Below, piece by piece: positions 23,134 to 34,178 of a stretch of 64,000 nt of DNA. Under the pieces are notes generated by a model. That model was given only the letters and a program-made list of their open reading frames with translations, ran no database searches and was not told where the DNA came from. How positions within the stretch are numbered: position 1 is the first letter of the stretch; each line of letters begins with the position of its first letter. The stretch comes from Persicaria tinctoria. Taxonomy: Eukaryota > Streptophyta > Magnoliopsida > Caryophyllales > Polygonaceae. The position numbers and the translations under genes are program-made. The stretch is from the NCBI GenBank assembly GCA_037127255.1, contig JBANSL010000013.1, positions 16,450,688-16,514,687 of the forward strand, in the 5' to 3' direction.

Positions 23134-23453
23134 ATGGCGCCGCCGGAGGATTCTTCTCAAGATTCCAATCTCAATTTTTTTGAGGTGAAATTACTTGTTC
23201 CATCTCTAATTTTTCAGTTTCTGTTTTCTTACTCTCATGTCGATTTTATTACAAGGTTGAACAGTTCGATTCGCCTCGTGTGCTTACCGCGCCAGCGACG
23301 GCTTCTTCAAGATCGACTTCGGCAGCACCTTCACTTGCCCCGACTATTGCTCAACTTGCTTCGGCTTCGGCAGCATCTCCTTCGCCTCTCTCGCTCAACT
23401 TGCTCTCTCGCAATCAACGGCTCCATTGATGACAGCATCTGAATCTTTCGGTG
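23134..23453 (+). pseudogene. Captured exon pair of an unrecognised gene
   Basis: An ATG at 23134 starts MAPPEDSSQDSNLNFFE. A GT donor follows at 23185 (gtgaaa) and an AG acceptor near 23255, after which the frame reads VEQFDSPRVLTAPATASS and a Ser/Ala/Pro-rich stretch. It reaches TGA near 23429. A different frame stays open over the last 60 bases ('LAQLALSQSTAPLMTASESF') up to a GTGAGT donor at 23451, implying a one- or two-base frameshift. GC content is well above the surroundings. The parent protein was not recognised. The fragment lies just inside the left terminus of the MULE, as captured segments often do. Confidence 0.5.
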
Positions 23454-23815
23454 AGTATCTCTCTTCTGGAACTTCAATCACTGATGTACTGATCACCTTA
23501 CCTTTATATAGTTTTAGGTATTGATTTATGAAATTCGATGAGGAAATGTCCTTGTTTCGAGATCCGATGTCTTTCGTCCAAATCGAACGCTCTCAATCTT
23601 CCGATCCTCGTTCCTCAACCATTGGCTTCATTGAAACTTGTTTGGTTGTTCTCATTAATCCTTGTTCTGCGAATGAGATGTTGTCAGCAAATTCTTTTTG
23701 ATTCACTCTTTTGTTAGTTGGATACTTATGTTGTTTGTCTTTCATTGAAACTTGTTGGTTAGTGAACATTAGTATTTTCTCATCTTCAAACTGGAGCCTT
23801 TGGTTAGTGAAAATT

Positions 23816-23862
23816 AATATTTCTTTATCAATCGATCGAAGATCGATTGATAAAGAAATATT
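23816..23862. repeat. Perfect palindrome, 22-bp arms with 3-base loop
   Basis: The arm AATATTTCTTTATCAATCGATC is followed by 'gaa' and then its exact reverse complement. It lies in an intron-like part of the Pack-MULE. It would form a perfect hairpin in RNA or a cruciform in DNA. Confidence 0.95.
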
Positions 23863-24351
23863 TGCTCTACTTTTCTGCCTATTTGATATGTATGCTGCCT
23901 ATTTGATATCTTTGCTTGTTATATTTTGCTGCTGACAGAGCTGGGACTGATGTTTATGAACTTATACGTCTTTACATTACTTTCCTCTCAAACCTTGAAA
24001 GGCGAAGAGAGTAGAACAATGCTTGTTTCTACTATGCATTCTACTGCACTCTTTCTTCATGTGCAGTTTACATTGCTTTCTTGTGCATCTTTTCCCCACT
24101 ATTCTTAGTAATCTCTCCAATTTCCAATTCGTTTCTACTATGCATTCTTTCTTCATATGCAGTTTACATCGCTTATGTTCACATGAAAATCTTGGTTGAA
24201 TTGATATTTAATGGTCTAGCAGTAACTCTGCAGTGAGGACCTTTTTGTTGGTTGCATACTATGAGCACCTTTAGCTTCTGTGTCTTTGATGCTTGATCAT
24301 AGGTTCAAATTGATATATACCTCGGTTTAAAATTGTCCTCTTGTTTATCAG

Positions 24352-25480
24352 TAACCGTGCTGCAACTTTTCTGCATCTTGTCAAACTTACTACAGCATTA
24401 GTTGATGCTGAGATGGCGATCAAGCTAAATCCAACATGGGAGAAGGTACACCCGTCTTTTGGGATTTATATGCTGCTATTTCAAGCAAGCGAATTGTCAA
24501 AGCTGGTTTTATATTGATTTCAGGGTTATTTCAGAAAAGGATGTGTTTTAGAGGCTATGGAGCGATATGATGAAGTGAGCTATAGAATTGTCGTAATATT
24601 TTTCCATGCCTTTGATATCAACATTAGATTTCCAAATCTAAGTCTATGGAATTGAATTCAGGCACTTGTTGTATTTCAAGTAGCTTCGAAGTATAATCCG
24701 CAAAGTACTGAGGTATCAAAGGAAAATCAAGAGAATGACACAGCTTTCCAAGGATAAACAGAGAGCTCAAGAAGTAGAGAAGAAGAAATCTAACATAGAT
24801 ATTGCAAAGCACTTAAGTTTATTGAAGACTGAATTGGTGAGTGAAGTGAAAACATTTACCTTGATAACCTGTTATCTTCTACTAAGATCTCATTTGCATG
24901 TTATACTAAAAGTATCTTCTAGAGTCATCTGCTAATCCAAGCTTCCTTTTTTAATTTTTTCGAAGATATTAACCTTGATAACATCTATCCAAACTCACTT
25001 GGTACTAAGCGGTTATATCACTAATATTGATATCAAAGATGATGAGGTTTAACTATGCTTCATGTTGCCTTGACTCCATTTCTGAATTTGATTTAAAATG
25101 GAGGGATCAACTGTATTATGTTTATCTTATGTTGGATACTGTCGTAACTTCCGTTGGATTATAGCACATGCAGAAGACTACTAGTTGATTTCAATGTCAG
25201 TTATTTGAAAATCTTTTGGGTTTCTGACTTAGAAAGCCTAAATATCTTTATTTTGCAGTTAGAGAAGTACAGTTCTGAAGAAACCTGGAATGATTTATTC
25301 TCATTTCTTGTTGAAACTATGGAGACTGCGGTAAAGTCATGGCATGAAACATCAAAAATGGATCCAAGAGTCTATTTCTTTCTAGATAAGGAGAAGACGG
25401 ATGCTGAGAAATTTGCCCCTGTAGTTTGGCCGAGCAGCTTGCTTGATTGCACCCAAGAGTATCATATCTTACCCCCAGGT
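24352..25480 (+). pseudogene. Captured fragment of a TPR-domain protein gene (introns kept, frame broken)
   Basis: Four exon-like blocks with GT/AG borders follow the order of one protein. They are 24352-24447 ('NRAATFLHLVKLTTALVDAE', 'AIKLNPTWEK'), 24524-24574 ('GYFRKGCVLEAMERYDE'), about 24661-24837 ('ALVVFQVASKYNPQSTEVSK', then 'RAQEVEKKKSNIDIAKHLSL') and about 25258-25480 ('LEKYSSEETWNDLFSFLVE', 'MESAVKSWHETS'-like, 'MDPRVYFFLDKEKTDAEKFAP'). The first three are tetratricopeptide units (helix pairs with 'AIKLNP...YFRKG'), which bind partner proteins such as chaperones. A one-base insertion near 24722 in the third block shifts the frame. The start and end of the parent gene are missing, as expected for transduplicated DNA. 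Confidence 0.8.
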
Positions 25481-26001
25481 ACTGCTACAAAGTGTTGATA
25501 TGATACGTTTTAGATAAATAATTATATGTAAACATGTATGTTTACATTAAGTTGCTAAGCTAATTTTCAGTGTTGTCTTTAAGTTTCTAATCTATCTCTT
25601 GAAAAATACACAGTTTTTGTATCATGTGAAGTGAGTGACTATAAACTTTGAAACACAGGAGAATCTGAGCTCTTAATGAATGCAACCATGATTCTTTCAG
25701 CTTCTTCCTTTTCAACACCACCGCTAGTTGATAGACAAGACGATCTGGGTAAACAAAATGAAAAATGCTTGATCTTGAGAGATGGATAGGAGGGTGATTT
25801 ATCCATGTATTTTTTTCTTATGTGTAAACAACGGTTAATCAAAATGACCACTTTCTCACTTGATTAGGTTCGATTCAATGAGTTCTCTCAAATAAAGATT
25901 CAGTATTTTTCTCACTTTGGTTCATGAATTGTATCCTCTATTCACTTTGGCTCATGCAAATTAACCTATCAAGGTAGAGAGGCACATGAACTCTTAAAAC
26001 A

Positions 26002-26155
26002 GAGTCGTGCAACTCTTACAACAGAGTCGTGCAACTCTTAAAACGGAGTCGTGCAACTCTTACAAGAGAGTCGTGCAACTCTTAAAACAAGAGTCGTGCA
26101 ACTCTTACAACAGAGTCGTGCAACTCTTACAACAGAGTCGTGCAACTCTTAAAAT
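26002..26155. repeat. 22-bp tandem repeat array A
   Basis: About seven copies of 'gagtcgtgcaactcttaaaaca' (variants 'acaaca', 'acaaga') with occasional one-base spacing changes. The unit contains the imperfect dyad gagt-cgtgca-actc. It lies inside the Pack-MULE. Confidence 0.95.
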
Positions 26156-26833
26156 AATATTGAGAGAAAATAAAATCATGTTGAAAACAATTTCACAGGT
26201 CTCGATTGTTGTGCAAAAATAACCTATAGTTGAGCAAAAATAAGATGATGGTGAGTAAAATTTCACCAATTCCCCATGTTGTGCAATTATTGTCTATTGA
26301 TGAGCAAAAATAAGATCATGTTGTGCAATAATCTATTAAAAAAGTCTAAAATTATATTTACAAAAAGTAAGATCATGTTGAGACACAATTTCACAAGTCT
26401 CGAATGTTGTGCAAAAATAAAGTATTGATGAGCAAAAATAAGAGCATGTTGTGCAATAATTTATTGAGAAACTATGAAATTATATTGAGAGAAAATAATA
26501 TCATGTTGAGAACAATTTCACAAGTCTCGATTGTTGTGCAAAAATAACCTATTGTTGAGCAAAAATAAGATGATGTTGAGCAAAATTTCACCAATCTCCC
26601 ATGTTTTGCAATTTTACTCTATTGATGAGCAAAAATAAGACCGTGTTGTGCAATAATCTATTAAAAAAGTATAAAATTATATTTACAAAAAATAAGATTG
26701 TGTGGAGACACAATTTCACAAGTCTCGATTGTTGTGCAAAAATAAAGAATTGTTGAGCAAAAATAATAGCATGTTGTGCAATAATCTATTGAGAAAGTAT
26801 GAAAACATATTAAGAGAAAAAAAATCAAGTTGA
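26156..26833. repeat. Interspersed 'gagcaaaaataaga' repeats between the two arrays
   Basis: A larger phrase ('atgttgagaacaatttcacaagtctcgattgttgtgcaaaaataacctattgttgagcaaaaa...') appears about twice at roughly 300-bp spacing, with shorter copies between. No coding sequence is seen. The whole block 26002-27000 is an expanded repeat. Confidence 0.75.
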
Positions 26834-27000
26834 GAGTCGTGCAACTCTTACAACAGAGTCGTGCAACTCTTAAAACAAGAGTCGTGCAACTCTTACAACA
26901 AAGTCGTGCAACTCTTACAACAGAGTCGTGCAATTCTTAAAACAAGAGTCGTGCAACTCTTAAAACAGAGTCGTGCAACTCTTAAAACAAGAGTTGTGCA
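26834..27000. repeat. 22-bp tandem repeat array B
   Basis: About eight copies of the same unit as array A, with slightly more variants ('aagtcg', 'caattc'). It is followed by degenerate 'ttgtgcaaatataa' repeats to about 27235. Confidence 0.93.
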
Positions 27001-27299
27001 AATATAACATTTTGTTGTGCAAATGTAATATATATTTTTTTCCGTTTTTTTTTTGTTTCAACACTTTTCATTGTGCAACTATAACGGTATATTGTGCAAA
27101 TATAATTTTATGTTTGCAAATGTAATATTTTTTTTCGCTTGGTTTCAACACTTTTCGTTGTACAAATATAAATGTATGTTGTGCACATATAATAATATGT
27201 TGTGCAAATATAAATATATGTTGTCCAAATTACTAAAAAATGTAAACTAATTATCTAATGAGTACATTGCTAATTCTATTTTTTTTTTTTTTGGATCAG

Positions 27300-27780
27300 T
27301 AAGCGGGCTAATGGCCAGTACATATTATTATTAAGAAATCAATCTTCCACTAAAGGGGAGTCCAGCAAGTTACAAATGCAACTAGAGGTGGGGTAGAAAA
27401 TTCAGAGTAAGCACTAGTAGTTTGCAACTAGAAATTGGCGAGCACATCATGTAATTCTATGACAGTAAAGCAAAGTGCAAACAACGCCATACGGACAAGC
27501 ACCCTATAACAAACATTCAACCATAAAGTATTTGGAATTAACCACCAATTCGTTTCCAAATAAGACAGAGGCTCACATTACAACACACTCAATTGAATGA
27601 TAAACGACGTGCTAATGTCTGTAGCAGTTCAACACAGAGAATTTCACAGTGAAGAGAAGTAATCCAGTACACCATGAATCATGATCATCAAGTGACCAAT
27701 TCAATAAAATGTTTAGGATTACTTTTGAAACAAGGCAAAATGGATTGGAATGCACTGATATCTCATTCCAAAATAGGTCT
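27300..27780. other. Possible captured untranslated region
   Basis: A T-run (27280-27292) is followed by non-repetitive, transcript-like sequence without a domain-bearing frame. It may be the 3' UTR of a captured gene on the minus strand. No exon was recognised. Confidence 0.3.
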
Positions 27781-28312
27781 CGGCCTCGCTCGCCTCGCTC
27801 GACGTCGACCACGCTCGCTCGAGAAGGGGAGACTAAGTGATTTGCACAGGAGGCTTCATAAAACCAGTCGATCACCATAAATCAGTGGTTTCCGCCCGCC
27901 TTCTTTCTTCTTCGATTCAGATCTGGTCCATGGGGCCGTCGCTCGTTGGCTTCTTAGATCCGCCACCAAGCGATGAAGACGCAGGCTTCCAATTGTTGCT
28001 CGGATCTGCCGATCGCTGCTTTTCTCAGATTTGAGATGCCACCTGAAAACGCTTCGCCTCCAGCCTCCGGCCTCCCAAATTCAGATCTGGATGGAGTAGA
28101 TCTGGTGGGCGCGCGGCGGCGAACAGGAGGAGAGGAGGAGCGCGCGGCTGCGGCTAACAGGAGGAGAGGAGGAAGATGGAGGTCCGGCCAGCAGGAGGAG
28201 ACTCGTCGCCATCGGAGCCGGATCCGACGTCGAGAGAGAGAGAGACGGAACAGATTGAGAGAGCGAGAGGAGAAAGGTCCGGAGAGGGAGGGGAAGATCT
28301 CGGGTTAGCGGT
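27781..28312. other. GC-rich segment inside the right terminus of the MULE
   Basis: Base composition rises sharply compared with both sides. Frames are open on both strands (for example 27973-28308 on plus, rich in Arg/Glu repeats, and 28374-28081 on minus), but neither shows a known domain. It looks like a captured first exon or 5' UTR of a host gene that has lost identity. Confidence 0.4.
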
Positions 28313-28321
28313 TGAGAATTA

Positions 28322-28412
28322 GTATATGTAGAGGCCATTTTGCTAAAATGTCCAAAAATGCGACCATTTTGCAAATACGTTTAAATAAAGTGTCTGTTTT
28401 GCAAAAAATTTC
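28322..28412. repeat. Right terminal inverted repeat of the 22.7-28.4 kb MULE
   Basis: Inverted partner of 22709-22800. Read on minus from 28412 it starts GAAATTTTTTGCAAAAC. It is followed on plus by the second copy of the 9-bp target duplication (28413-28421). Confidence 0.85.
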
Positions 28413-28421
28413 TATATAAAA

Positions 28422-29104
28422 AGAGGGACTTTGCTTATGAACAATAACTTTTTTTTTCCATTTCCAGCTCAATTTTTTAATCAGGCCCAAGTGCCCAACA
28501 ACATAGCAAATTCAATAATAATTTAATGTTCTACGGCCTTTCAGAGACTAGATTCGATGCACTAGAGTTGTTTGTATTCATAAGTATAAAATTATGAATC
28601 TTTTAAGCATGGGTTGATAAAGACACCATTTTAAATGTATGTTTTTGAAAGACACCAATTTAACTGTCAATATATCGCTTAATTTTCAATACCCACCCTG
28701 TAACGAGGCCATTAGTATATGAATTCTGTGTTTATTCACATAGTTATGTTTTGGGAGCTTAAATACCATTTATATAAGAAGACCTACTCGGTAGAAATCA
28801 GCAAAAACAAGATCATTAGTATCCGATTAAGCTAGATGAATCAACACTACCCGCTGTCGTCGTCCTTTAAGCTTAACTAATTCAACACTCTTTTTCCTTT
28901 GAATGTTAATTTTATTTTATTGGTATTATACTACTAGACAATGGCAAACAAAATAGGTTTGGTATCTTTATGACTTGAGTTGGAAAATATTATTAGAGAT
29001 GTTTGTTTGGCTTAGTTGCTCACTTGAATGATATTTTTTAGTATATGCTAACTAGTCACAAAATAGGTCTGGATTTTCATTGTACTATATTCATAAAATA
29101 GAGG
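28422..29104. other. AT-rich DNA without a recognised feature
   Basis: No supported gene, exon or repeat pair was seen. Confidence 0.4.
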
Positions 29105-29111
29105 ACTCCTT

Positions 29112-29258
29112 GTTGAGATGTGAATGAGATCAAAAGTGTCCCACGTCGGAAAGTTGAACATCTCAACATGAAGGAGTAGCCCACCGACTCGTATACTAGA
29201 GCTTGATATGTTCAACTTTCTAATGTGGGACACTTTTTGTCTCATTCACATCTCTAAC
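29112..29258. mobile_element. Short foldback MITE, 147 bp
   Basis: The two halves are near-perfect inverted repeats of about 47 bp (GTTGAGATGTGAATGAGA... and ...TCTCATTCACATCTCTAAC). It is flanked by a 7-bp direct repeat, ACTCCTT, at 29105-29111 and 29259-29265. The central part ('ggagtagcccaccgactcgtatac') resembles a widespread short plant repeat. A degenerate related piece lies near 35610-35695. Confidence 0.8.
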
Positions 29259-29503
29259 ACTCCTTGCTGCAATTTATAGTGCTCTTGCTGTTGCTTTTGG
29301 TTCATGAGGTTTGTTGCAAGTTTCCAATTTGACACGACAAATATAGGTTTGGAAAAAAAGATTACAAAGAGATGATTTTTTGCATAGGTGCAGCAGGTAA
29401 ACTTTTAAGGACATATAATGTTGTAAATTTCCTTCCTTATTGAAGTTTATACTTTATATAGAGAGCTGGTAAAACAAGAAAGTGTTGTAAATTTCCTTCC
29501 TTA

Positions 29504-30242
29504 GACTAACTCCAATAGTTGTGTGCAAATGTCTAAATGTGCATTTTTTTGACATTTTGTAGCTCTATTGGTTGCTTTTGGGGTGTGCAAATGCGGTGTA
29601 AATCCTCTACCCCAAACCCCTACCCCAACTCCCTACCCCACAAGAGATAGAAATATTTTTTTAAGTTTTAAAAAGATGTGAGTAAATGCGGTGCAAATCC
29701 TCTACCCCAAACCCCTACCCCAACTCCCTACCCCACAAAATTATTTACTTCTAAATTAATATTAAAAAAAATTAAACATCTTTTTAAAACTTAAAAAAAT
29801 CTTTCTATCTCTTGTGAATTATTATAATTTTTGTAAGTTGATTTTTTAAGATTTTTTTTCCAAATATGTTATCATAAGTATGTAAAAGCTAAATATATTT
29901 TTTTAATTTTTTTAATATTAATTTAGAAGTAAAATAATTTTGTGGGGTAGGGGTTTGGGGTAGAGGCTTTGCACCAGTGCAAATGTGCACATTTGAGCAT
30001 TTAATGTGCAAATTTGAGCACATCATCTCCCCCATGTGCAAAAACTTTTTCAAAAAGAAAGACAATTTTATTGGTGTCTTTTTTATGATTTTTGTTTTCT
30101 TTTTTGTTTTAAATTAATTGTATTTGAATGGTGTGTAAAAAATACACATTTGATCATTGGAGTAAAATAACAAAAAGTAAGATGTATTTTTACACACCTT
30201 GTATAAATGTATACATTATAGACAAAACCATTGTGAATAGTC
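29504..30242. mobile_element. PIF/Harbinger-like MITE with internal C-rich repeats
   Basis: The ends GACTAACTCCAATAG and (reverse) GACTATTCACAATGG are imperfect inverted repeats flanked by TTA on both sides (29501-29503 and 30243-30245), the PIF/Harbinger target. Inside, a phrase of the type 'aaatcctctaccccaaacccc' occurs twice directly (near 29596 and 29695) and once inverted (29940-29975), making a large foldback. There is no coding capacity. Confidence 0.65.
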
Positions 30243-30365
30243 TTAATACAGTACATGGTGCTTTAAATTGCTTTAAAATTGCCAAACTGATATTGAATTC
30301 CTTCGTGCTCCGCACGTGGGAAGCCGACTAGTATATACTCCGTATAAAAGAGTTTGTTAATTATC

Positions 30366-30525
30366 TACTCCCTTTGTCTCATATTAAATGTCGTTTGTCT
30401 TTTTCTGTAATAAGTATCAAATTATATAAAAAAATTAATTAAAAAAATAACATTTCATAGAGTTTTTTCGCTCCTTAAAAAACGTGCAGAACAGTAAAAC
30501 GACATTTAATTTGAGACGTTGGGAG
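30366..30525. mobile_element. Stowaway MITE (Tc1/mariner type), 160 bp
   Basis: The ends CTCCCTTTGTCTCATATT and (reverse) CTCCCAACGTCTCAAATT are the classic Stowaway CTCCCTCCGTC-type termini. They are flanked by TA on both sides (30364-30365, 30526-30527), and 'aaatgtcgtttt' continues the inverted repeat. It lies about 360 bp upstream of the start codon at 30887 and may form part of that gene's 5' region. Confidence 0.88.
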
Positions 30526-30886
30526 TACTTTCCAACCAAAGAACAGAGAAATGATGAAATTAAAAGTATAAAAAAAAAGAAAGGAAGAAGACAACTTTTT
30601 GCTTTCTTTAATGGCTTTTTTACTAATTGCATAGTAAGTAGCAAAGATAGCTTCTTGTGCGCTTTTTTTGCATACAACAAACGAGGCACATCTGACTGTC
30701 TCTCTCACAACGACCGCATTACAAAACCCACTTTTGACAGCTTTTTGTGCGTTTTGCAATTTGCAATTTACATTCCGTTTTCCTCTTTCCAGTCAAAGCT
30801 TTGTCATTGGCTTACCCCACTTGCTGTTTTGCAATTTAGAGAGTGCTAGCTTATCGACCAATTCATTACCAACAGCAATACTTCAT

Positions 30887-31823
30887 ATGGCTCGCCAGGT
30901 GTTTGTTAAATTGCCTCTTCCAACCCTCATGAGTTTTCACTCAGAAATGTGAAAAGTTTTCATCTTTACTTAAACATTGAGGGTTTTGAGTTTGTGATGT
31001 TGTATTGCTTCTTGTTTGATGGATAAATTGTTTTGATTTGATTGTTGCAGGAAGAGGGTTGGCCTCTTGGTTTGCAGCTTCTGAATGTGAGAGTTGGATT
31101 GGGAGGAAGAGCAAGAGATTGCCATGAGTCCATTTCTTTTAACACTGCACTTACTAGTTCGTCAACTTCCTCCACGGATTCATCTTCAGATTTAGACTCA
31201 GAGGTGAGTGTAAGTAGAATGTATTTGGAATGATCCTGAGGAAACCTATTTGTTTTGGTTTGTTTTGGTATGAAATTCACATATTAAGGTAGAGAGGGAA
31301 GATAGTTAGGGACTTAGCTAGGGTGTATGTAACTCAAACTCGATTCCAAGGATAGTTATCGGGTTCGTTCGTTCTGATATCCATTGCAACTGATAGATTA
31401 GCTATATACCAAACATACTGCCTATTTTGACTGTAAGAAAGGAATAGTTCATATTTGCAAAATCTGACACATAATGTCTAACTGGATTTGTATGTGTTTA
31501 ATTTTCAGTCCACAGGTTCCTTCTTCCATGACAGAAGCATCACACTCGGAAGCTTAATTGGAGCTGCGCGGCATGCAAGGCTACTTGATCTCTCAAGACA
31601 CTCGATGAGGGGAAGAACAAGGGCAGGAGATCAGCCTATAAAACCCAAGAAACCCTGCAAGTCTAAAGCTTGGTTTTGCTCCTTCATTTGTTCAAAGGAC
31701 AGCACAGAGGTTAAGAGCCCTGAAAATCCTCCATCTCTTGGGCAATTCCTTGTTGTCGAGAGACGATCTTCTACAAATACCGGAAACTTGTATGGAAGAA
31801 CCCAAATCCGGATGGATAGGTAG
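30887..31823 (+). CDS. Uncharacterised plant protein of the At3g17950-like family, C-terminus shortened
   Basis: Three exons fit GT/AG rules in one frame: 30887-30898 (MARQ), 31051-31203 (from 'EEGWPLGLQLLNVRVG' to 'SSDLDSE') and 31509-31823 (from 'STGSFFHDRSITLGSLIG' to stop TAG), for 159 residues. The tryptophan-containing 'GWPLGLQ.LNVRVGL' start, the Ser/Thr/Asp-rich linker, 'STGSFFHDRSITLGSLIG' and 'PPSLGQFL.VERR' are hallmarks of a small plant family of unknown function, recognised from memory. Relatives continue well past 'LYGRT'. Here a base is missing after 31803 compared with the second copy at 35341-35363, and the frame soon ends. The lost tail is still readable in another frame to about 31965. 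The gene may still be expressed, or may be a recent pseudogene. Confidence 0.7.
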
Positions 31824-32572
31824 TTCCGAATGAGATGTCTTTTGCCCAGCACTTGGCTTTGGTACCTAGTTCATTGTTCTTGATTCGGGAGATTGCTCCT
31901 CCTTGTCCTCATTCGAGCTCAAGATCAGCTGCAGAAGTTGAAAGAAATTACATAAGATTGTTATGAGTTTTGGCTGCTCGCCTTCGTAGGTTATCATGGA
32001 TCGGAACATTTGAGTTTCAAGGTTGAATTACTTGTTTTTTGGTTATGTTGTAATGTTTACATGTATGTACTCCCATAGAAGGAGGAGAGGGCAAAGAGGC
32101 CATACCTCTGGAAGCTCAATGTCATTTTGTTCACTTAAAACAGATTCATTCAATTGGTTCATTAAATTGTGTTGGTAAGAAACACATTATTTACAAATCA
32201 TGTAGAATATATTTCTTGTAAGCTTTTGTATTTGATGTAATTTGTGTGTAATCATCATCAATTATATTATATAATAATAAATGAGAAGTCGGTTGACACA
32301 CATGGCGGCTTCTCCTTAAAATTAGTCATATGAATCAATCACATTTTTTGAAAGAAATAATTAATATATGTACAAGATAAAATTAGATATATCTATTCAA
32401 TCAATCAATATATCTATATATGCATAAGATAAATTTTGACCCAATTTTATTAGATATGGATATATTTTTAGAAGATACTGTATTAACCAAATTTAAATAC
32501 TATTATTTAAGATAATATTTAATAATTAATATATGCATAAGATAATATTTTATTCTAAATCTATTTAACCAA
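31824..32572. other. Former C-terminal codons, 3' UTR and AT-rich flank
   Basis: The out-of-frame remainder of the upstream gene's C-terminus (to about 31965) and probable 3' UTR (to about 32250) are followed by AT-rich DNA with repeated 'atatgcataagataa' phrases. No other gene is seen. Confidence 0.5.
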
Positions 32573-33815
32573 TCTATATACTGAGATAGGGAAAATCTCG
32601 TTATCATAGCACAAGGGCGTTCTGGTCTTTTACCAATAAATTTGAGTATTCAATATGGCATTGATGCTGCCGTTTCGTCTATTGATTACGATAACGGTTT
32701 CGTACATTAAGAGCGTTGACTGAATTAAATACGGTAACCGTTTCTTCTATTTAATATCGTAACCGTTTCTTTTATTTAATACTCGACTAGTATAAATACA
32801 AGGAGATGAATTCATATTGAGTAGACAATGACTGACTTGAGCGTCGGAAGGTCCTCCGGGGGAGACAAGCCCCGCCCCGACCTCGTTCTTTGTTTCTTGG
32901 TAGGAACAACGGAGCTCAATCTTCCTCAACATCTATGGTGCGGATTTTTGCACTAACATATACATATACTAAAACCGATGTATTGTTGCCTGCGTGGCGG
33001 CTTGTGAGTGAATCTGTTTACGTGGCAGCACGTGAGTGCATCTCGCAAAACCTTCTCCCATCAAAAAGGAAATCTAATAAAAATAATAAGATAGTTCTAA
33101 TCTATATAATTAAAAATAATTATTTTATTTTACCATTAACTCATATAATTGAATAGATGGAATATATTATAAAAGAGTAAATATTATATAAGGAAATAAC
33201 TATATCAATATAATTAAACGCAATAATAGTAATAAATTTGGCATATATCGATGTACAAATTGTCATATAAGTGTATCTCCATCTGGATTATAAATTATAA
33301 ATAATTTATCCAATGGACGATTTATATATAAATTACACCATATGGACAGGACATAAAAAAGACATTAGGTTCACCCAATTGCCAAATAGACGAATTTTAT
33401 GGCGGGTCTTGGTGACCTTGAAGGCCTTGGTGGAAGGATGAGTTAAGGGGTTTAGGCGGGAGTCTAGGCGGGCCTTGAAGGGTATTTTTAGAACAGTGAT
33501 TATAATTACCAAAAATATTAATAGATACATAGTGGTAAATATTTGATAGGTGTTATCGATTATTTTTTGTGGAAAGAATTAATTATTTCATAGTTATTTT
33601 ATTTATATATATACTATTTTTCAAGAGAATGATTTATTTAGATCTAGATTAATTTTAATCTTATATTTTCAGTTATTAGTTTAACTATCACAATGTAATT
33701 GATATTTATTTATTTATTTTCATACTTATAATAGGATTTATTTTTATAGATAATAAATGTAATTTTATAATATTGTGTTAAAATATTCCCGTGCAGGGGA
33801 CGGGGCATACACTAG
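32573..33815 (+). mobile_element. Helitron candidate, non-autonomous, 1.24 kb
   Basis: Starts TCTATATACTGAG after an A and ends ...GCATACACTAG before a T, matching Helitron rules (TC start, CTRR end, insertion between A and T). Thirteen bases before the end is a hairpin, CCCGT-gcagggg-ACGGG. There is no Rep/helicase coding. A GC-rich patch at 32820-32940, preceded by a TATA-like 'agtataaatacaag' (32790), resembles an LTR or promoter fragment and may be captured. The 5' end is the less certain border. Confidence 0.6.
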
Positions 33816-33950
33816 TATATCTATATATTCATAAGATAAAATTTGACCCAATTTGATTAGATATGAATATATGTTTAGAAGATATTAACGAATTTATATA
33901 TTATATAAGATAAGATTTTACCTATTATATAAGATAAGATTTTACCTATG

Positions 33951-34178
33951 CGCTCGCTATCCACTTCACCACGCCGGGCTTCCTTCCTCTCGATGTTGTG
34001 TCCGCTTGTTTGCTTAGGGTTTGGGCTTGTTCCGGGTTTATTTTGGGTGTTTCTTTTGATGTATTATGTGCTTGTATTTCTTTCAGATCTTCATGATCTC
34101 ATCCTTCGGGATGCTCTCGGGTTGGCTAACCACCACTCGAATTTTTTCCTTATCAAAAAAAAAAATAAAAAAAATAAT
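33951..34178 (+). mobile_element. 5'-truncated LINE insertion (3' end only)
   Basis: Flanked by an exact 12-bp target duplication, ATTTTACCTATG, at 33939-33950 and 34179-34190, and ending in an A-rich tail (34156-34178). The last bases before the tail ('cgaattttttcctta') resemble the 3' end of the LINE at 3283 ('ccaaattttttccta' on minus), so both belong to related LINE families. No complete domain is encoded. Confidence 0.85.

Larger units (their letters stand above)
22709..28412. mobile_element. Pack-MULE candidate (5.7 kb) with captured gene fragments
   Basis: An exact 9-bp direct repeat, TATATAAAA, flanks the element (22700-22708 and 28413-28421), the target-duplication length of Mutator elements. 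Its ends are inverted repeats of about 90 bp: GGGGCTTTTTGCAAAATAGC at left matches GAAATTTTTTGCAAAACAGA read inward from the right, and both continue with 'ttgc-aaatg-cc' phrases. No transposase is encoded. The interior holds intron-containing fragments of host genes, including part of a TPR protein (24352-25480), two GC-rich exon-like ends just inside each terminus (22800-23460, 27780-28310), and short tandem repeats (26002-27000). The target duplication is AT-rich, so it is weaker evidence alone than together with the inverted repeats. Confidence 0.85.

Noticed and set aside
23256..23442. A signal-peptide protein from the 102-codon frame at 23134-23442
   Set aside because: The hydrophobic middle is read-through of a likely intron (gtgaaatt...acaag). 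The spliced reading gives a different, Ser/Ala-rich product.
26002..27000. CRISPR-like spaced repeats
   Set aside because: Units are directly tandem with only 5-7 base variable tails, in plant DNA inside a transposon. There are no unique spacers and no cas genes.
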